NCBI RefSeq assembly: GCF_010994275.1
Contig: NZ_WMCD01000001.1
Span: 744,001-808,000 of the forward strand
Direction of reading: 5' to 3'
DNA length: 64,000 nt
Source of the DNA: Cyclobacterium jeungdonense
GTDB taxonomy: Bacteria > Bacteroidota > Bacteroidia > Cytophagales > Cyclobacteriaceae
Notes under the pieces: model-generated
What the model was told of the DNA's origin: nothing
What the model saw: the letters and a program-made list of their open reading frames with translations, nothing else
The model's database searches: none
Program-made: the position numbers and the translations under genes
Part shown: positions 26,813-35,162 of the stretch, in pieces
How the letters are laid out: each line of letters opens with the position of its first letter
How positions within the stretch are numbered: the stretch's first letter is position 1

Positions 26813-27358
26813 CTACATGACATTTCCGAAGTGAAGGGCATCGATGGCCTCATGCACCAGGTCTATCCCCGTCATGGATACCATTAGGTCCGCAGGTTTG
26901 ATTTGGCCCAATGCCATATTTGGCGTATTCAGCCAGGATTTTAAGCTGGATTCACGACCAAAAATCTCCATCCCCTTTTTGATAACTTCGTCCATTTTAA
27001 AAAACTGGTAGGAACCTGGTATACCGATTTTACTGTCAGCAGACCACCTGGAAACAGTGCTTTGGGAAACAGCTGCCGCCTTGGCCAGATCTACCATTTT
27101 AAGATCCAAAAAATCAATTATCGGGCTAATCTCAGCATAGGTCAATTTATCTTCCAGCTTTCTACCCACCTCAGCCAAGCTCTTTGCATATTTAATACCA
27201 CTTAAAAAATAACCATACCCGTTCTTGACCTCATAACTGACTTGCTGGTCTCCCTTTTTGACCACAAAAGTATCAGAAATGCCATAAGGCTTTTCATAAT
27301 CACTGATATAGGATAGGTCTTCAGACTTAACGGCTTTGTATTTCTTACTTTTTTTCAT
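26813..27358 (-). CDS. Xre/MbcA/ParS-family antitoxin
   Basis: The 181-residue product has an HTH-like middle (VDLAKAAAVSQSTVSRWSA) and a C-terminal MbcA/ParS/Xre domain (KMDEVIKKGMEIFGRESSLKSWLNTPNMALGQIKPADLM, ending with IDALHFG), which is diagnostic of RES-toxin partners. It neutralises the RES toxin encoded 2 bases downstream and probably represses the operon. Confidence 0.9.
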   Translation of the reverse strand: MKKSKKYKAVKSEDLSYISDYEKPYGISDTFVVKKGDQQVSYEVKNGYGYFLSGIKYAKSLAEVGRKLEDKLTYAEISPIIDFLDLKMVDLAKAAAVSQSTVSRWSADSKIGIPGSYQFFKMDEVIKKGMEIFGRESSLKSWLNTPNMALGQIKPADLMVSMTGIDLVHEAIDALHFGNVM

Positions 27359-27366
27359 TTGACATA

Positions 27367-27398
27367 CTAATATAAGTCATTTGAAAGAATAAAACAAA
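27367..27398 (-). promoter_or_regulatory. Possible TA promoter/operator region
   Basis: On the minus strand TTTG, a 20-base gap and TATATTAG lie just upstream of the antitoxin ATG (27358). The heptamer CATTTGA at 27357-27363 recurs at 27377-27383, and a partial copy lies near 27400. Regularly spaced copies are compatible with an autoregulatory operator. The promoter lies very close to the start, so the transcript may be leaderless. Confidence 0.3.
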
Positions 27399-27514
27399 CT
27401 ATTTGATATAATACTCTTCCTATTTATACCCATATGTTATAAAATGACCATTAATACTGCTCCTTCGATTCCCAGAATCCAGCTAATAATATACCAAAGC
27501 ATGGTAATTGAATT

Positions 27515-28750
27515 TCAATTACTTAACACTTCCCCACTCCTTCTATTCCCCGACTCATCCACCCAGTAGATGTACCAAAGCCTGGCATCTGAAGGAATAG
27601 TGACTTTACCTTTGGCTTTATCGAGTGGGATCAGTTGCCAGTCCCTTTCCGGACTCCGTTTGTCATCTGGGGTGTATGCCAGGTAAACTTCTTTCGGCGC
27701 TGGAGCAATCGAATACCTGGCCTGACTCCCCTTTCGGCTCAATTTAATTGAACTAATAAATTCGGCTTTGTTTTCCAGTTGGGTACGGATAAAGCTGTAA
27801 ATTTCCCCTGGCTCTGCTCCGTGCAAATGGCTGTGTTTCAGTTCCGGTATCATGGAATACTGCGCATTACTTGCCAGGTTAGCCGTTTTCTGCCAGTTTT
27901 CGACAAAATAGGCAAAATCGTTGGTGCCATTGACAAACAGCATGGGCACGGTTGCATTGGCTACGTAACGGGAAGGATCCCATAAATTTACCCACTTTTG
28001 GGTTCCGGCGGTTCCAAGGGAATCAAAATGATTGTCCCAGGCGCTACCCTGATGGAGAAAACCCGCTCCATACACTGGCACGGCAGCGCTGAACCGATGA
28101 TCCACTCCGGCTACCAGATTAGTTAGGTATCCGCCCCAGCTGATGCCGGTGACGGCGGTTTGCTTCGGATTGACCTCTGGAAAGCTGCGGATCAGGGAGT
28201 GTGCCCGAATAATATTGGATACCGAATGGAATTGCCATTGGGCGGTAAAGGCTTCATCCAATCGAAAAAACTTGTGCTCGTCGTCCTGCAAGGGGCCTCC
28301 AGCAGCTAACCGGGTGCTTTTTGAGGCCCAGGGGCTGTCCTGCTGGTCTTCGGGCAAAGGCTGGCTTCCACTCAGGTCCATGGCAATGGCGGCATATCCT
28401 CTTTCGGCCCATTCCAGTGCCCAAATTCGAAAGGCGGTCCCCCCCCCACCATGTACCAGCACGATGCCGGGAAACTCGCCAGTCTCGGCATTTTTTCGAC
28501 CCAATGTAGCCGGGCTGGCGTAATAGGCGAACACTTCCGTCACCTTGCCTTCGTATTCCTCACCGGTATAAATCAGCGACCAGACAGCATCGTTCTGATT
28601 TACCCATTCAAAGTCGGGGGCTACCGATAATGTCTCTAGATCCCAGGGAATTCTTCCCTGAAGATCTGGCGGAAGAGAAAGTCCGGTTTGGGCAACCACG
28701 AGTCCCCGTAAAAGAAAGAGGGCTAAGCAGATTGAAATGGTGTTTTTCAT
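27515..28750 (-). CDS. Secreted alpha/beta hydrolase (dienelactone hydrolase/acetyl-xylan-esterase-like)
   Basis: I use the ATG at 28750 (411 residues) because it opens a clean signal peptide (MKNTISICLALFLLRGLVVAQT); the longer frame adds 34 non-signal residues. The body is an alpha/beta hydrolase with the nucleophile elbow GISWGG (about residue 215), oxyanion segment LVHGGGG, an Asp in LFVNGTNDFAY and a His near LKHSHLHG. It is probably a periplasmic carbohydrate esterase or peptidase. It stands alone between the TA module and the DUF6557-like gene. Confidence 0.85.
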   Translation of the reverse strand: MKNTISICLALFLLRGLVVAQTGLSLPPDLQGRIPWDLETLSVAPDFEWVNQNDAVWSLIYTGEEYEGKVTEVFAYYASPATLGRKNAETGEFPGIVLVHGGGGTAFRIWALEWAERGYAAIAMDLSGSQPLPEDQQDSPWASKSTRLAAGGPLQDDEHKFFRLDEAFTAQWQFHSVSNIIRAHSLIRSFPEVNPKQTAVTGISWGGYLTNLVAGVDHRFSAAVPVYGAGFLHQGSAWDNHFDSLGTAGTQKWVNLWDPSRYVANATVPMLFVNGTNDFAYFVENWQKTANLASNAQYSMIPELKHSHLHGAEPGEIYSFIRTQLENKAEFISSIKLSRKGSQARYSIAPAPKEVYLAYTPDDKRSPERDWQLIPLDKAKGKVTIPSDARLWYIYWVDESGNRRSGEVLSN

Positions 28751-28991
28751 ATTTAGAACCTTATGATTTGGTGTCTTCTCATCATTTGATGGACTCCTTT
28801 GAATATTGCCACAAGGCTTTATTAAGTATTCGCATGGATACCTTCGCTTCATCAGCTAAACTTTTCGTGTAATTAGTATATGACTTCCAGAAATCGAAAT
28901 TGTAGTTCTGAGGCTTGATTTGGTCGCAACTTAAGGAATACAAAGCTCTAAAATCAATAATTGGATAATTATCCGAATGATAGAGGCGAAT

Positions 28992-29516
28992 TCACTCATC
29001 TTCCCCCTCACCTAACCCACTCAAAAAGTCATCTATTGATTTGTTGTTTCTTCTTTTCTCCCCAGGGGTCATATTCTTAAATTCCGCCATATTCTTGTTC
29101 AGCTCTTCAAGTTGCGCTGCTATTTCCTCCTGGTCAAAAGAAAAAAATGTCATTTCATACAGGCAATGGACAATGATTTCCAATTCCGTAAACTCCTTAA
29201 ATGCACGCTCATCCACCTTCATGCCAAGCCAACTGTCCCAGGGAGTAAATTCAAGGGCCAATCCATCGTTTCCAGATAACGGATCCACGCTTCCATCAGC
29301 GTGGTACCCATCTACATCCACATAATTTTCATCTTCTTCCCTGATTTCAATCAGCCGGATGACAATATCGCTGGAAGGATCAGGTTTCATTTCCATTAGC
29401 TGGTTGAACACCTCTCTATATGCATCGATCTGCTCTTCCTGATCTGGATATAGCCTATTTAATTCTGTTTCAACGCTTAGCCAGTGTTGCCTTCGGATCA
29501 ATTCGTGAAATGTCAT
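28992..29516 (-). CDS. DUF6557-like protein
   Basis: The 174-residue acidic protein contains the segments FHELIRRQHW, LYPDQEEQIDAYREVFNQL and ALEFTPWDSWLGMKV followed by IVHCLYEMTFFSF. By memory this pattern corresponds to DUF6557, a family of unknown function; I cannot confirm it without a search. The end is a charged tail. It has no membrane segment or signal. It is the last gene before the GC-rich repeat cluster. Confidence 0.6.
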   Translation of the reverse strand: MTFHELIRRQHWLSVETELNRLYPDQEEQIDAYREVFNQLMEMKPDPSSDIVIRLIEIREEDENYVDVDGYHADGSVDPLSGNDGLALEFTPWDSWLGMKVDERAFKEFTELEIIVHCLYEMTFFSFDQEEIAAQLEELNKNMAEFKNMTPGEKRRNNKSIDDFLSGLGEGEDE

Positions 29517-29591
29517 GGTTGGGTTATTATAAGGTTGTGTCTTCTTGTTTTATATTATTCTTACTCCCCTCCATTTTTCCACCTACTCTAA

Positions 29592-29655
29592 CCCCCCTAC
29601 TGTTTTAGGAGGGGGGTTGGGGGGTGGTTGACGGGACTCGGGAGGTAGAAACACT
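29592..29655 (+). repeat. GC-rich hairpin repeat, copy A
   Basis: This 64-bp copy starts with a near-perfect hairpin (CCCCCCTACT / AGGAGGGGGG) and ends CGGGAGGTAGAAACACT. The identical end and the same hairpin layout occur at 30332-30395 (copy B), and a reversed copy of the first half lies at 30101-30156 (copy C). Copy A overlaps the 3' end of the DUF559 gene and supplies its last residues. Confidence 0.8.
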
Positions 29656-30057
29656 ACCGTCTGGCGGTTCATCATCCTTTTGACCAACGGGCGATTTTAT
29701 CGTTCCCAAATACTCCCCTATCACCCTTAACACCCCTAAGATATCTTCCCTCACCTCCCTATTCTCAAAGCGCAACACCCGGATACCACATAATGTAAGG
29801 GAGGAATCCCTTTCCAAATCTGATTGATGTCCTTCTTGCGTATAATGTGGTGACCCGTCCAGCTCCACGGCAAGTTTCTCCTCCGGACAGTAAAAATCCA
29901 AGATAAAATCCCCGTAGCTGTGCTGCCTCCTAAACTTCTTACCCTTTAGACGCCTTCCTTTTAATTGTAGCCAAAGTAGCTGTTCCTCTTTCGTGGAATT
30001 GTTACGCAGTTCTTTTCGGGTTTCTTTTAGTGATTTTTTATTGTTGAGTCGGGCCAT
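29605..30057 (-). CDS. DUF559 domain protein (predicted endonuclease-like)
   Basis: I start at the ATG at 30057 (150 residues), where the conserved N-terminus begins (MARLNNKKSLKETRKELRNNST). The protein holds the DUF559 core: LLWLQLKGRRLKGKKFRRQHSYG, DFILDFYCPEEKLAVELDGSPHY and LRFENREV, related to very-short-patch-repair-like and PD-(D/E)XK nucleases. Its C-terminal tail (from about STSRVP to the end) is read from repeat copy A. It lies between repeat copies A and C, so it may be part of a mobile or reshuffling unit. Confidence 0.85.
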   Translation of the reverse strand: MARLNNKKSLKETRKELRNNSTKEEQLLWLQLKGRRLKGKKFRRQHSYGDFILDFYCPEEKLAVELDGSPHYTQEGHQSDLERDSSLTLCGIRVLRFENREVREDILGVLRVIGEYLGTIKSPVGQKDDEPPDGSVSTSRVPSTTPQPPS

Positions 30058-30100
30058 GGCTGAAAAAAGAATTGAATTTTCTTTATTAAATTTTATTAAT

Positions 30101-30156
30101 CCTCCCCTCCTTGTTTCCACCACCCCCTTATTCCCCCTCCTAAAACAGGAGGGGGC
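30101..30156 (-). repeat. GC-rich hairpin repeat, copy C (inverted)
   Basis: Read on the minus strand it contains the hairpin CCCCCTCCT N5 AGGAGGGGG (30133-30155, perfect 9-bp arms) followed by a GGGGGTGGT-type stretch as in copies A and B. It lies upstream of the DUF559 gene and is inverted relative to copy A. The rest of 30157-30331 shows no gene. Confidence 0.7.
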
Positions 30157-30331
30157 GAGAGAGAGGCTATTTTATCCTGAGAAGTGCGAAAATCACCTAT
30201 TCCCAAGATACTAATATTCCGATTTATTTTCTATATCCCCATTTTGCCATTTTGGACGGTTCTTTTATAATCTCTTTTCACCCCACCTACCACCGTGGCT
30301 TAAAGAATACCACTATTTTAAAACAACTAAC

Positions 30332-30395
30332 TCCCCCTCCTTTTTTAGGAGGGGGCTCGGGGGGTGGTTAATTGGGCTCGGGAGGTAGAAACACT
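30332..30395 (+). repeat. GC-rich hairpin repeat, copy B
   Basis: This copy has a perfect hairpin CCCCCTCCT N5 AGGAGGGGG (30333-30355), then GGGGGGTGGTT and the end CGGGAGGTAGAAACACT shared with copy A. It lies downstream of the IMPase gene's 3' end and may also act as its terminator. Nothing else is seen in 30396-30477. Confidence 0.8.
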
Positions 30396-30477
30396 TTGTC
30401 CTTGTTACCAGTCTTAGACGATTACTCATAGTTGATTTGTTACCAAATGCCTCCAAAAAGGCATACGGAAATTCAAG

Positions 30478-31350
30478 TTAAAACTCTAACCGCAAAACCA
30501 TTTCCGCAATGCGTTCCGTTGTCGCATAAACCACCCCCTGCCGGTGCATAAAGGTGGTTTCAGGGCTATTGAGATGTAGTTTTTCACCTTTCATATTAGA
30601 GACCGGTAAGCCCAGTTCTTCAAAAATAAGCCGGGTAGCAGCAAAATCCCAGATGCTGCCGCCTCCCTTTTGCGACCTGGGAAATTTAAAGTAACCCGCA
30701 TGCTTGTGGGACATTACAGACAGGGCATTCCGGACTGCACCAAAACCAATATGGTAAAGCACATCCCCATAATTTTCCGCTTTTGCCCATTGCTTTATTT
30801 GCTCGGTTAATGGATCAAAATAATCGCCCGACTGCATGCTTCGGTCCATATAGATGTGAAATTTCTTATCCTCGTCTACCTTTCCCGGGTCAAACGCCTG
30901 GCCGTTCAGAGCAAGTCCTTCTCCCCTGACAGCACTGTAACAAAGATCCTCATCCGGTATATAAACTACGCCGATCACCGGATCTCCGGATTGGGAAATC
31001 AGGGCAATGGAAACGGCATATCCCGGCCGCTGCTCCGTAAAGGGCAGGGTACCATCCAGGGGATCGATGCACCAGAAATAGTCCTTGTGTAATCGGGTTT
31101 GATCGTCGGCTGCTTCCTCCGTAAGCAAGCCCAGATCGTATTGGGCAATACCGGGCCGTAAATGTTTTAAAATTAGCTCTTGCGCCTTAAAATCGACTTC
31201 GGTCACAACCTGGGAAGCCAACGAATAGCCGGCCTCCTTTTCATGTTGTTGATAGGGTTGATCAACTTGCGATTGAATCAGTTGCCCCGCTTCAATACTT
31301 GCTTTAACGGCGCTTTGGCAAAGTGCGGAAAGGGTTCTTTTATTCAGCAT
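30478..31350 (-). CDS. Inositol-monophosphatase-family phosphatase
   Basis: The 290-residue protein has the Mg-dependent phosphatase motifs LTEEAADD, CIDPLDGTLPFTEQRPGYAVSIAL and the C-terminal WDFAATRLIFEELG. The family includes inositol, fructose-1,6-bisphosphate and 3'(2'),5'-bisphosphate phosphatases; the sequence alone does not decide. Its start directly abuts the stop of the kinase gene upstream (31351), so the two are probably translated as a unit acting on a phosphorylated small molecule. Confidence 0.85.
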   Translation of the reverse strand: MLNKRTLSALCQSAVKASIEAGQLIQSQVDQPYQQHEKEAGYSLASQVVTEVDFKAQELILKHLRPGIAQYDLGLLTEEAADDQTRLHKDYFWCIDPLDGTLPFTEQRPGYAVSIALISQSGDPVIGVVYIPDEDLCYSAVRGEGLALNGQAFDPGKVDEDKKFHIYMDRSMQSGDYFDPLTEQIKQWAKAENYGDVLYHIGFGAVRNALSVMSHKHAGYFKFPRSQKGGGSIWDFAATRLIFEELGLPVSNMKGEKLHLNSPETTFMHRQGVVYATTERIAEMVLRLEF

Positions 31351-32322
31351 TTAAACGAAATTTAATTCTTCTAATACGGACCGTGTAAGGCGCTCGCTAT
31401 AGCCATGCATCTTCCAATGGCCGGCGCTCCAGCCATCCAGAAAGCGGTACAGGTCGGCCCAGGCAAATTTGTAAAGCTCCGTCCACTCCTGTTTAACCAA
31501 CTGAAAATCAATACACTTATCCATATCCATTTCAAGTACTTTAAAATAATGTCCAAGCAACTCATCTTCATAGGCTTCGCAGGCTTCTTCGGCAAAACAA
31601 CTGCTGATAAAGTAAGCGACATCCTTTATGCCACAGCCCTTGCCGACATACTGAAAATCCACCGCTGCCACCTGATGTTCCGGGCCAAAACAGAAATTGG
31701 CCAGCTTGGCATCGCCGTGCACCAGGGTTTGGTAAGCAGCTGCATTGAGCTTTTGATCGATGGCTGATGCTGCCTGCTGCAGGGGAATATGCTTCATTTT
31801 TGCCCACTCATCGGGCCGCGTGTCCAAATGCCAATAGGCGCCAATTTCCCATAGGCCTTCTGGCGACACCTGCATGAATCGCGCATGGAAACGGGCCAGC
31901 CAGGCCAGGCAGTTTTTGGCTGCTGCCAAAGTAACCGTGTCAGGCATCAGACGCCCCGGAAAGCCCAGAGCATTGAGGTCCTCCATAACCAGTAGCCGCA
32001 TGCTTCCCTCCTCAGCAGCATGTAACAATCTGGGCATTTTACAATCCGGACCCGTCAACCGGGCATAGTGCTGGTACCAGTAGCTTTCTACAGCGTAGGA
32101 TTTGACCTTACGCTGATGGGACAAATCGGTATTCCATCCCCGCGGATGTATACCACTCTCTGGTAAAAGTATATGCTTGACAATAACCGAGGGATACTTC
32201 CCTCCTTCCAATACATAGCGCTTAATGGATCCATAACCACTCCACAAGGTCTGAACATGTGCCATTTTCCTGATGGCTGTGGCACCGGTACAGTGAAGAA
32301 TTTGGGAGGCTATTGAAGGCAT
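31351..32322 (-). CDS. Small-molecule kinase of the CHK/ecdysteroid-kinase-like (EcKL) type
   Basis: The 323-residue product belongs to the aminoglycoside-phosphotransferase/choline-kinase fold: LLVMEDLNALGF hinge, catalytic LVHGDAKLANFCF and VAAVDFQYVGKGCGIKDVAYFI (metal-binding DFQ in place of DFD/DFE). It resembles proteins annotated as CHK kinase-like. The immediately following phosphatase gene suggests an opposing phosphorylation/dephosphorylation pair on the same class of metabolite. The substrate is unknown. Confidence 0.75.
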   Translation of the reverse strand: MPSIASQILHCTGATAIRKMAHVQTLWSGYGSIKRYVLEGGKYPSVIVKHILLPESGIHPRGWNTDLSHQRKVKSYAVESYWYQHYARLTGPDCKMPRLLHAAEEGSMRLLVMEDLNALGFPGRLMPDTVTLAAAKNCLAWLARFHARFMQVSPEGLWEIGAYWHLDTRPDEWAKMKHIPLQQAASAIDQKLNAAAYQTLVHGDAKLANFCFGPEHQVAAVDFQYVGKGCGIKDVAYFISSCFAEEACEAYEDELLGHYFKVLEMDMDKCIDFQLVKQEWTELYKFAWADLYRFLDGWSAGHWKMHGYSERLTRSVLEELNFV

Positions 32323-33338
32323 GGTTTGTATTGGGTTTTATAGGTATTGGGAGGTTGTAGAATTTGAAAAGTAAATCGCCTGTAATTTATTTAAAAGTTA
32401 AATATACTGAAGATTATCCGTCAAAATCAAGATGGTTAAACGTTTTAGCTTGGATTTTAAGAGATCGGGAAAAGTAACGTAGGACAGCTAACTCCGGTAG
32501 AAATCACCTCATTTCAGTGGTTGAAGCCTTTTGTATTTGATTTTACAGCACTTTAAACTAATTATTTATTCAAAAGGTTAGCTGTAACCTCCAAATTAAT
32601 GCTATTAATTCCCCCAAATGCAATGGAAATTCTTTTATCAATAATCAAAGTACTCCTTGACAGCATAATATATCAAACTTTACCGGCCTTCAAAGGTTAT
32701 GGTTTTTGGGGCAGGATGGAAGGCGTGAAGAAAATGAGTTAGCTCCAATAAGGAGATCCACTCATTTTTAGCCTGGAATCCTGATCCAAAAATCAAATGA
32801 TGGCAATGCAAAGGAGATTTATTCTCTGAACCCTGACCCATCATTTGAAATAAGATTTGACAGCCTTGATTTTTTTGGTTCGTTTTTTCATCAAGGAAAA
32901 AATGAAATTGAAAGGTAAAATTTTAATCTTGCCCGGCAAAGGTTCTTTTAGCCTCTTCATTTCTTTTTCTTGATAAAAAGAAACGAAGCAAAGAAAAATC
33001 AAGCCAGCAGAAATCTCCTCCCCAAATGGCCCGTCGCCGCCTCGTTCTCTGGCAGACCTCCGCACTTCTGGCGATAATGATTTTTAAAGAATGCTATTAT
33101 TGGAAAGTTTAAGGTTTAATTACCCGGATTTGAAGGAAATTTTGAAAAGTATTGTAAAGAAGCAAAAATCACCATCCATCAAAGAGATTGCATCATCCAA
33201 TATAAAAACATTAAGACCGATGCCGATAAATAGACCGAAGAAGGTTAAATTTCCCGTTAAAATGATGGTACTTCTTTAAATACACAAAGGATCATGCCCC
33301 ACCCATATAGATTGACCAAATTAGTTCATTCAAATTTT
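32323..33338. other. Long intergenic region without a supported gene
   Basis: Between the kinase gene and the sorbosone-dehydrogenase-like gene about 1 kb carries no convincing coding frame. Two short frames (minus 32841-33065, plus 33091-33279) have biased, low-complexity translations and no good start context. The region contains the inverted-repeat element at 32862-33005, listed separately. The remaining sequence is AT-rich. Confidence 0.6.
32862..33005. repeat. MITE-like inverted-repeat element
   Basis: A left arm (32862-32908) and a right arm (32955-33005, reverse complement) are homologous over about 45-50 bp by eye, with the shared core GCTTGATTTTT, TTCGTTT and ATCAAG. Each arm also contains a small hairpin of its own (TTTCTTTTT/AAAAAGAAA at 32960-32983; CCTTGAT/ATCAAGG at 32864-32896). 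The spacer is about 46 bp. No transposase is adjacent. Confidence 0.65.
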
Positions 33339-35096
33339 ATGCCTTCCCAAAGGTTTTGGATTTACAGCCTCATTATGGCAATGCTTTTCAGCATTTCTTG
33401 CGAAAATAAGCAAAGCGAATTGCCGGCCAGTGATCCGGATAATGGTGGATTGATCCTTCCGGGTGGATTTGAGGCCCTGGTGGTCATTGACAGTGCCGGA
33501 CCGACCCGCCATATTGCGGTCAACGACAACGGAGACATTTATGCCAAGCTCCGCTTTTCCAGAGATATGCAGGGCGGCACCATTGGACTTCGGGACCTTA
33601 ATGGGGATGGAAAAGCAGACTCTCTTGTCCGCTTTGGAGACTATGAAGATGTAGGCGGGTCAGCGGTGGGTGTTACCATCCACGATGGATACCTCTATAC
33701 CAGTACGGTAAGGCAGGTATTGAGAAATAAACTAAGTCCCGGAGAATTGGTGCCCAGCAGCAGAACAGAGGTCATCCTCACCGATACCCACCCCAATGTA
33801 GCCAGAAACTGGCACACTACTAAACCTGCTGCATTTGACGGGAATGGGAATATGTACATCCCATTTGGATCGCCCTCTGATGCGGGTCAGGATATTGAAA
33901 TGTATGGTCCTACCGGCATTCCCGGCGGAAAGGGGCTGGATCCCAGTCCGGAACGGGAAATGAATGCCGGCATCTGGAAGTTTGACGCCAACAAAGAGGG
34001 TCAGGTTCAGTCCGACGGAACCAAATTTGCCACGGGACTTCGGAGCATCGTCGGCATGACCTGGAGCCCGTTGGACGACCATCTCTATGCAGTGGTCAAC
34101 GGGATAGACAATTTTCATACACTTTATCCAGCCTTATACTCCTCCTGGCAGGCAGCGGTCCTACCCTCCGAAACCTTGGTGAAGGTAACGGAAGGTACAG
34201 ATTTTGGCTGGCCCTATGCCTATTATGACCAGCTGCAGGGAAAAAACGTTTTGTCACCGGGCTACGGTGGGGATGGTACGATCGTTGGCAGGGCAGCGGA
34301 ATTTGACAACCCGGTGATGGGTTTCCCCGGCCATTGGGCCCCTATGGAATTGCTTTTTTACCAGGGAAGCCAATTTCCGGAACGATATAGACAGGGGGTG
34401 TTCGTCGCCTTTCACGGATCCACGGATCGATCTCCCTACCCGCAGGCCGGATACATCGTCTGCTTTGTTCCCCTGGTCGATGGGAAAGCCGGTGACTGGG
34501 AAGTTTTTGCGGATGGATTTGCCGGGGTAGATACGGTAGAAAATACCGGTGATGCCCTCTACCGACCCATGGGCCTGGCAGAAGGCCCGGATGGCTCATT
34601 GTACCTGTCCGAATCGAACAAGGGGAAAATCTGGCGGGTCATGTACAAAGGAGACAAAAAGGAATTTGGCGAAAAGCAACTGGAGGAAATGAAGCGGCTA
34701 ACCGCCCACAAAACCTATATCAAAACACCGGTAGCGGGTGTAGATAATCTGGATAAGGGTTCGCTGCTGGAAGGAGGTATACTTTACAATACCTACTGCG
34801 CAACCTGCCATCAGCGCAACGGAGAGGGAGACAATAACCGGTTTCCGCCACTGGCAGGATCGGAGCGGGTGCTTGGGGAGGCAGAGCCGCTGGTAGCGGC
34901 TATTCTAAACGGCATTCAGGGCGAAATCACAGTTCGGGGTAAAACCTACAACGGGTACATGCCGCCACATGCCAATATCCTGGATGATCATGCGGTAGCG
35001 TCCATAAGCTCCTACATCCGAAACCGATGGGGAAACAAAGCCGGTTCCATCAGCCCGAGTGAAGTCAGCAGTATCAGGGTAAAGGTGGTAAAGTAG
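33339..35096 (+). CDS. L-sorbosone-dehydrogenase-like lipoprotein with C-terminal cytochrome c
   Basis: The ATG at 33339 opens a lipoprotein signal (LIMAMLFSISC). The 585-residue body is a PQQ-type sugar-dehydrogenase beta-propeller (RHIAVNDNGDIYAKLR, SIVGMTWSPLDDHLYAVVNG, DGSLYLSESNKGKIWRV), followed by a cytochrome c domain with CATCHQ and a Met-ligand segment (MPPHANIL). It probably oxidises a sugar or aldose in the periplasm and passes electrons to its own haem. The next gene, another PQQ enzyme, follows after 66 bases, so they may form an operon. Confidence 0.88.
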   Translation: MPSQRFWIYSLIMAMLFSISCENKQSELPASDPDNGGLILPGGFEALVVIDSAGPTRHIAVNDNGDIYAKLRFSRDMQGGTIGLRDLNGDGKADSLVRFGDYEDVGGSAVGVTIHDGYLYTSTVRQVLRNKLSPGELVPSSRTEVILTDTHPNVARNWHTTKPAAFDGNGNMYIPFGSPSDAGQDIEMYGPTGIPGGKGLDPSPEREMNAGIWKFDANKEGQVQSDGTKFATGLRSIVGMTWSPLDDHLYAVVNGIDNFHTLYPALYSSWQAAVLPSETLVKVTEGTDFGWPYAYYDQLQGKNVLSPGYGGDGTIVGRAAEFDNPVMGFPGHWAPMELLFYQGSQFPERYRQGVFVAFHGSTDRSPYPQAGYIVCFVPLVDGKAGDWEVFADGFAGVDTVENTGDALYRPMGLAEGPDGSLYLSESNKGKIWRVMYKGDKKEFGEKQLEEMKRLTAHKTYIKTPVAGVDNLDKGSLLEGGILYNTYCATCHQRNGEGDNNRFPPLAGSERVLGEAEPLVAAILNGIQGEITVRGKTYNGYMPPHANILDDHAVASISSYIRNRWGNKAGSISPSEVSSIRVKVVK

Positions 35097-35162
35097 TGAA
35101 GAACGCATGAGTCAGGCAAAATTTTGTTAATTTTCAGACTGTCTCTATTTCCCGTTTAAAAA

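Noticed and set aside
32841..33279. Two short frames (minus 32841-33065, plus 33091-33279)
   Set aside because: Low-complexity Lys/Phe-rich translations over repeat DNA with no family or start-site support.
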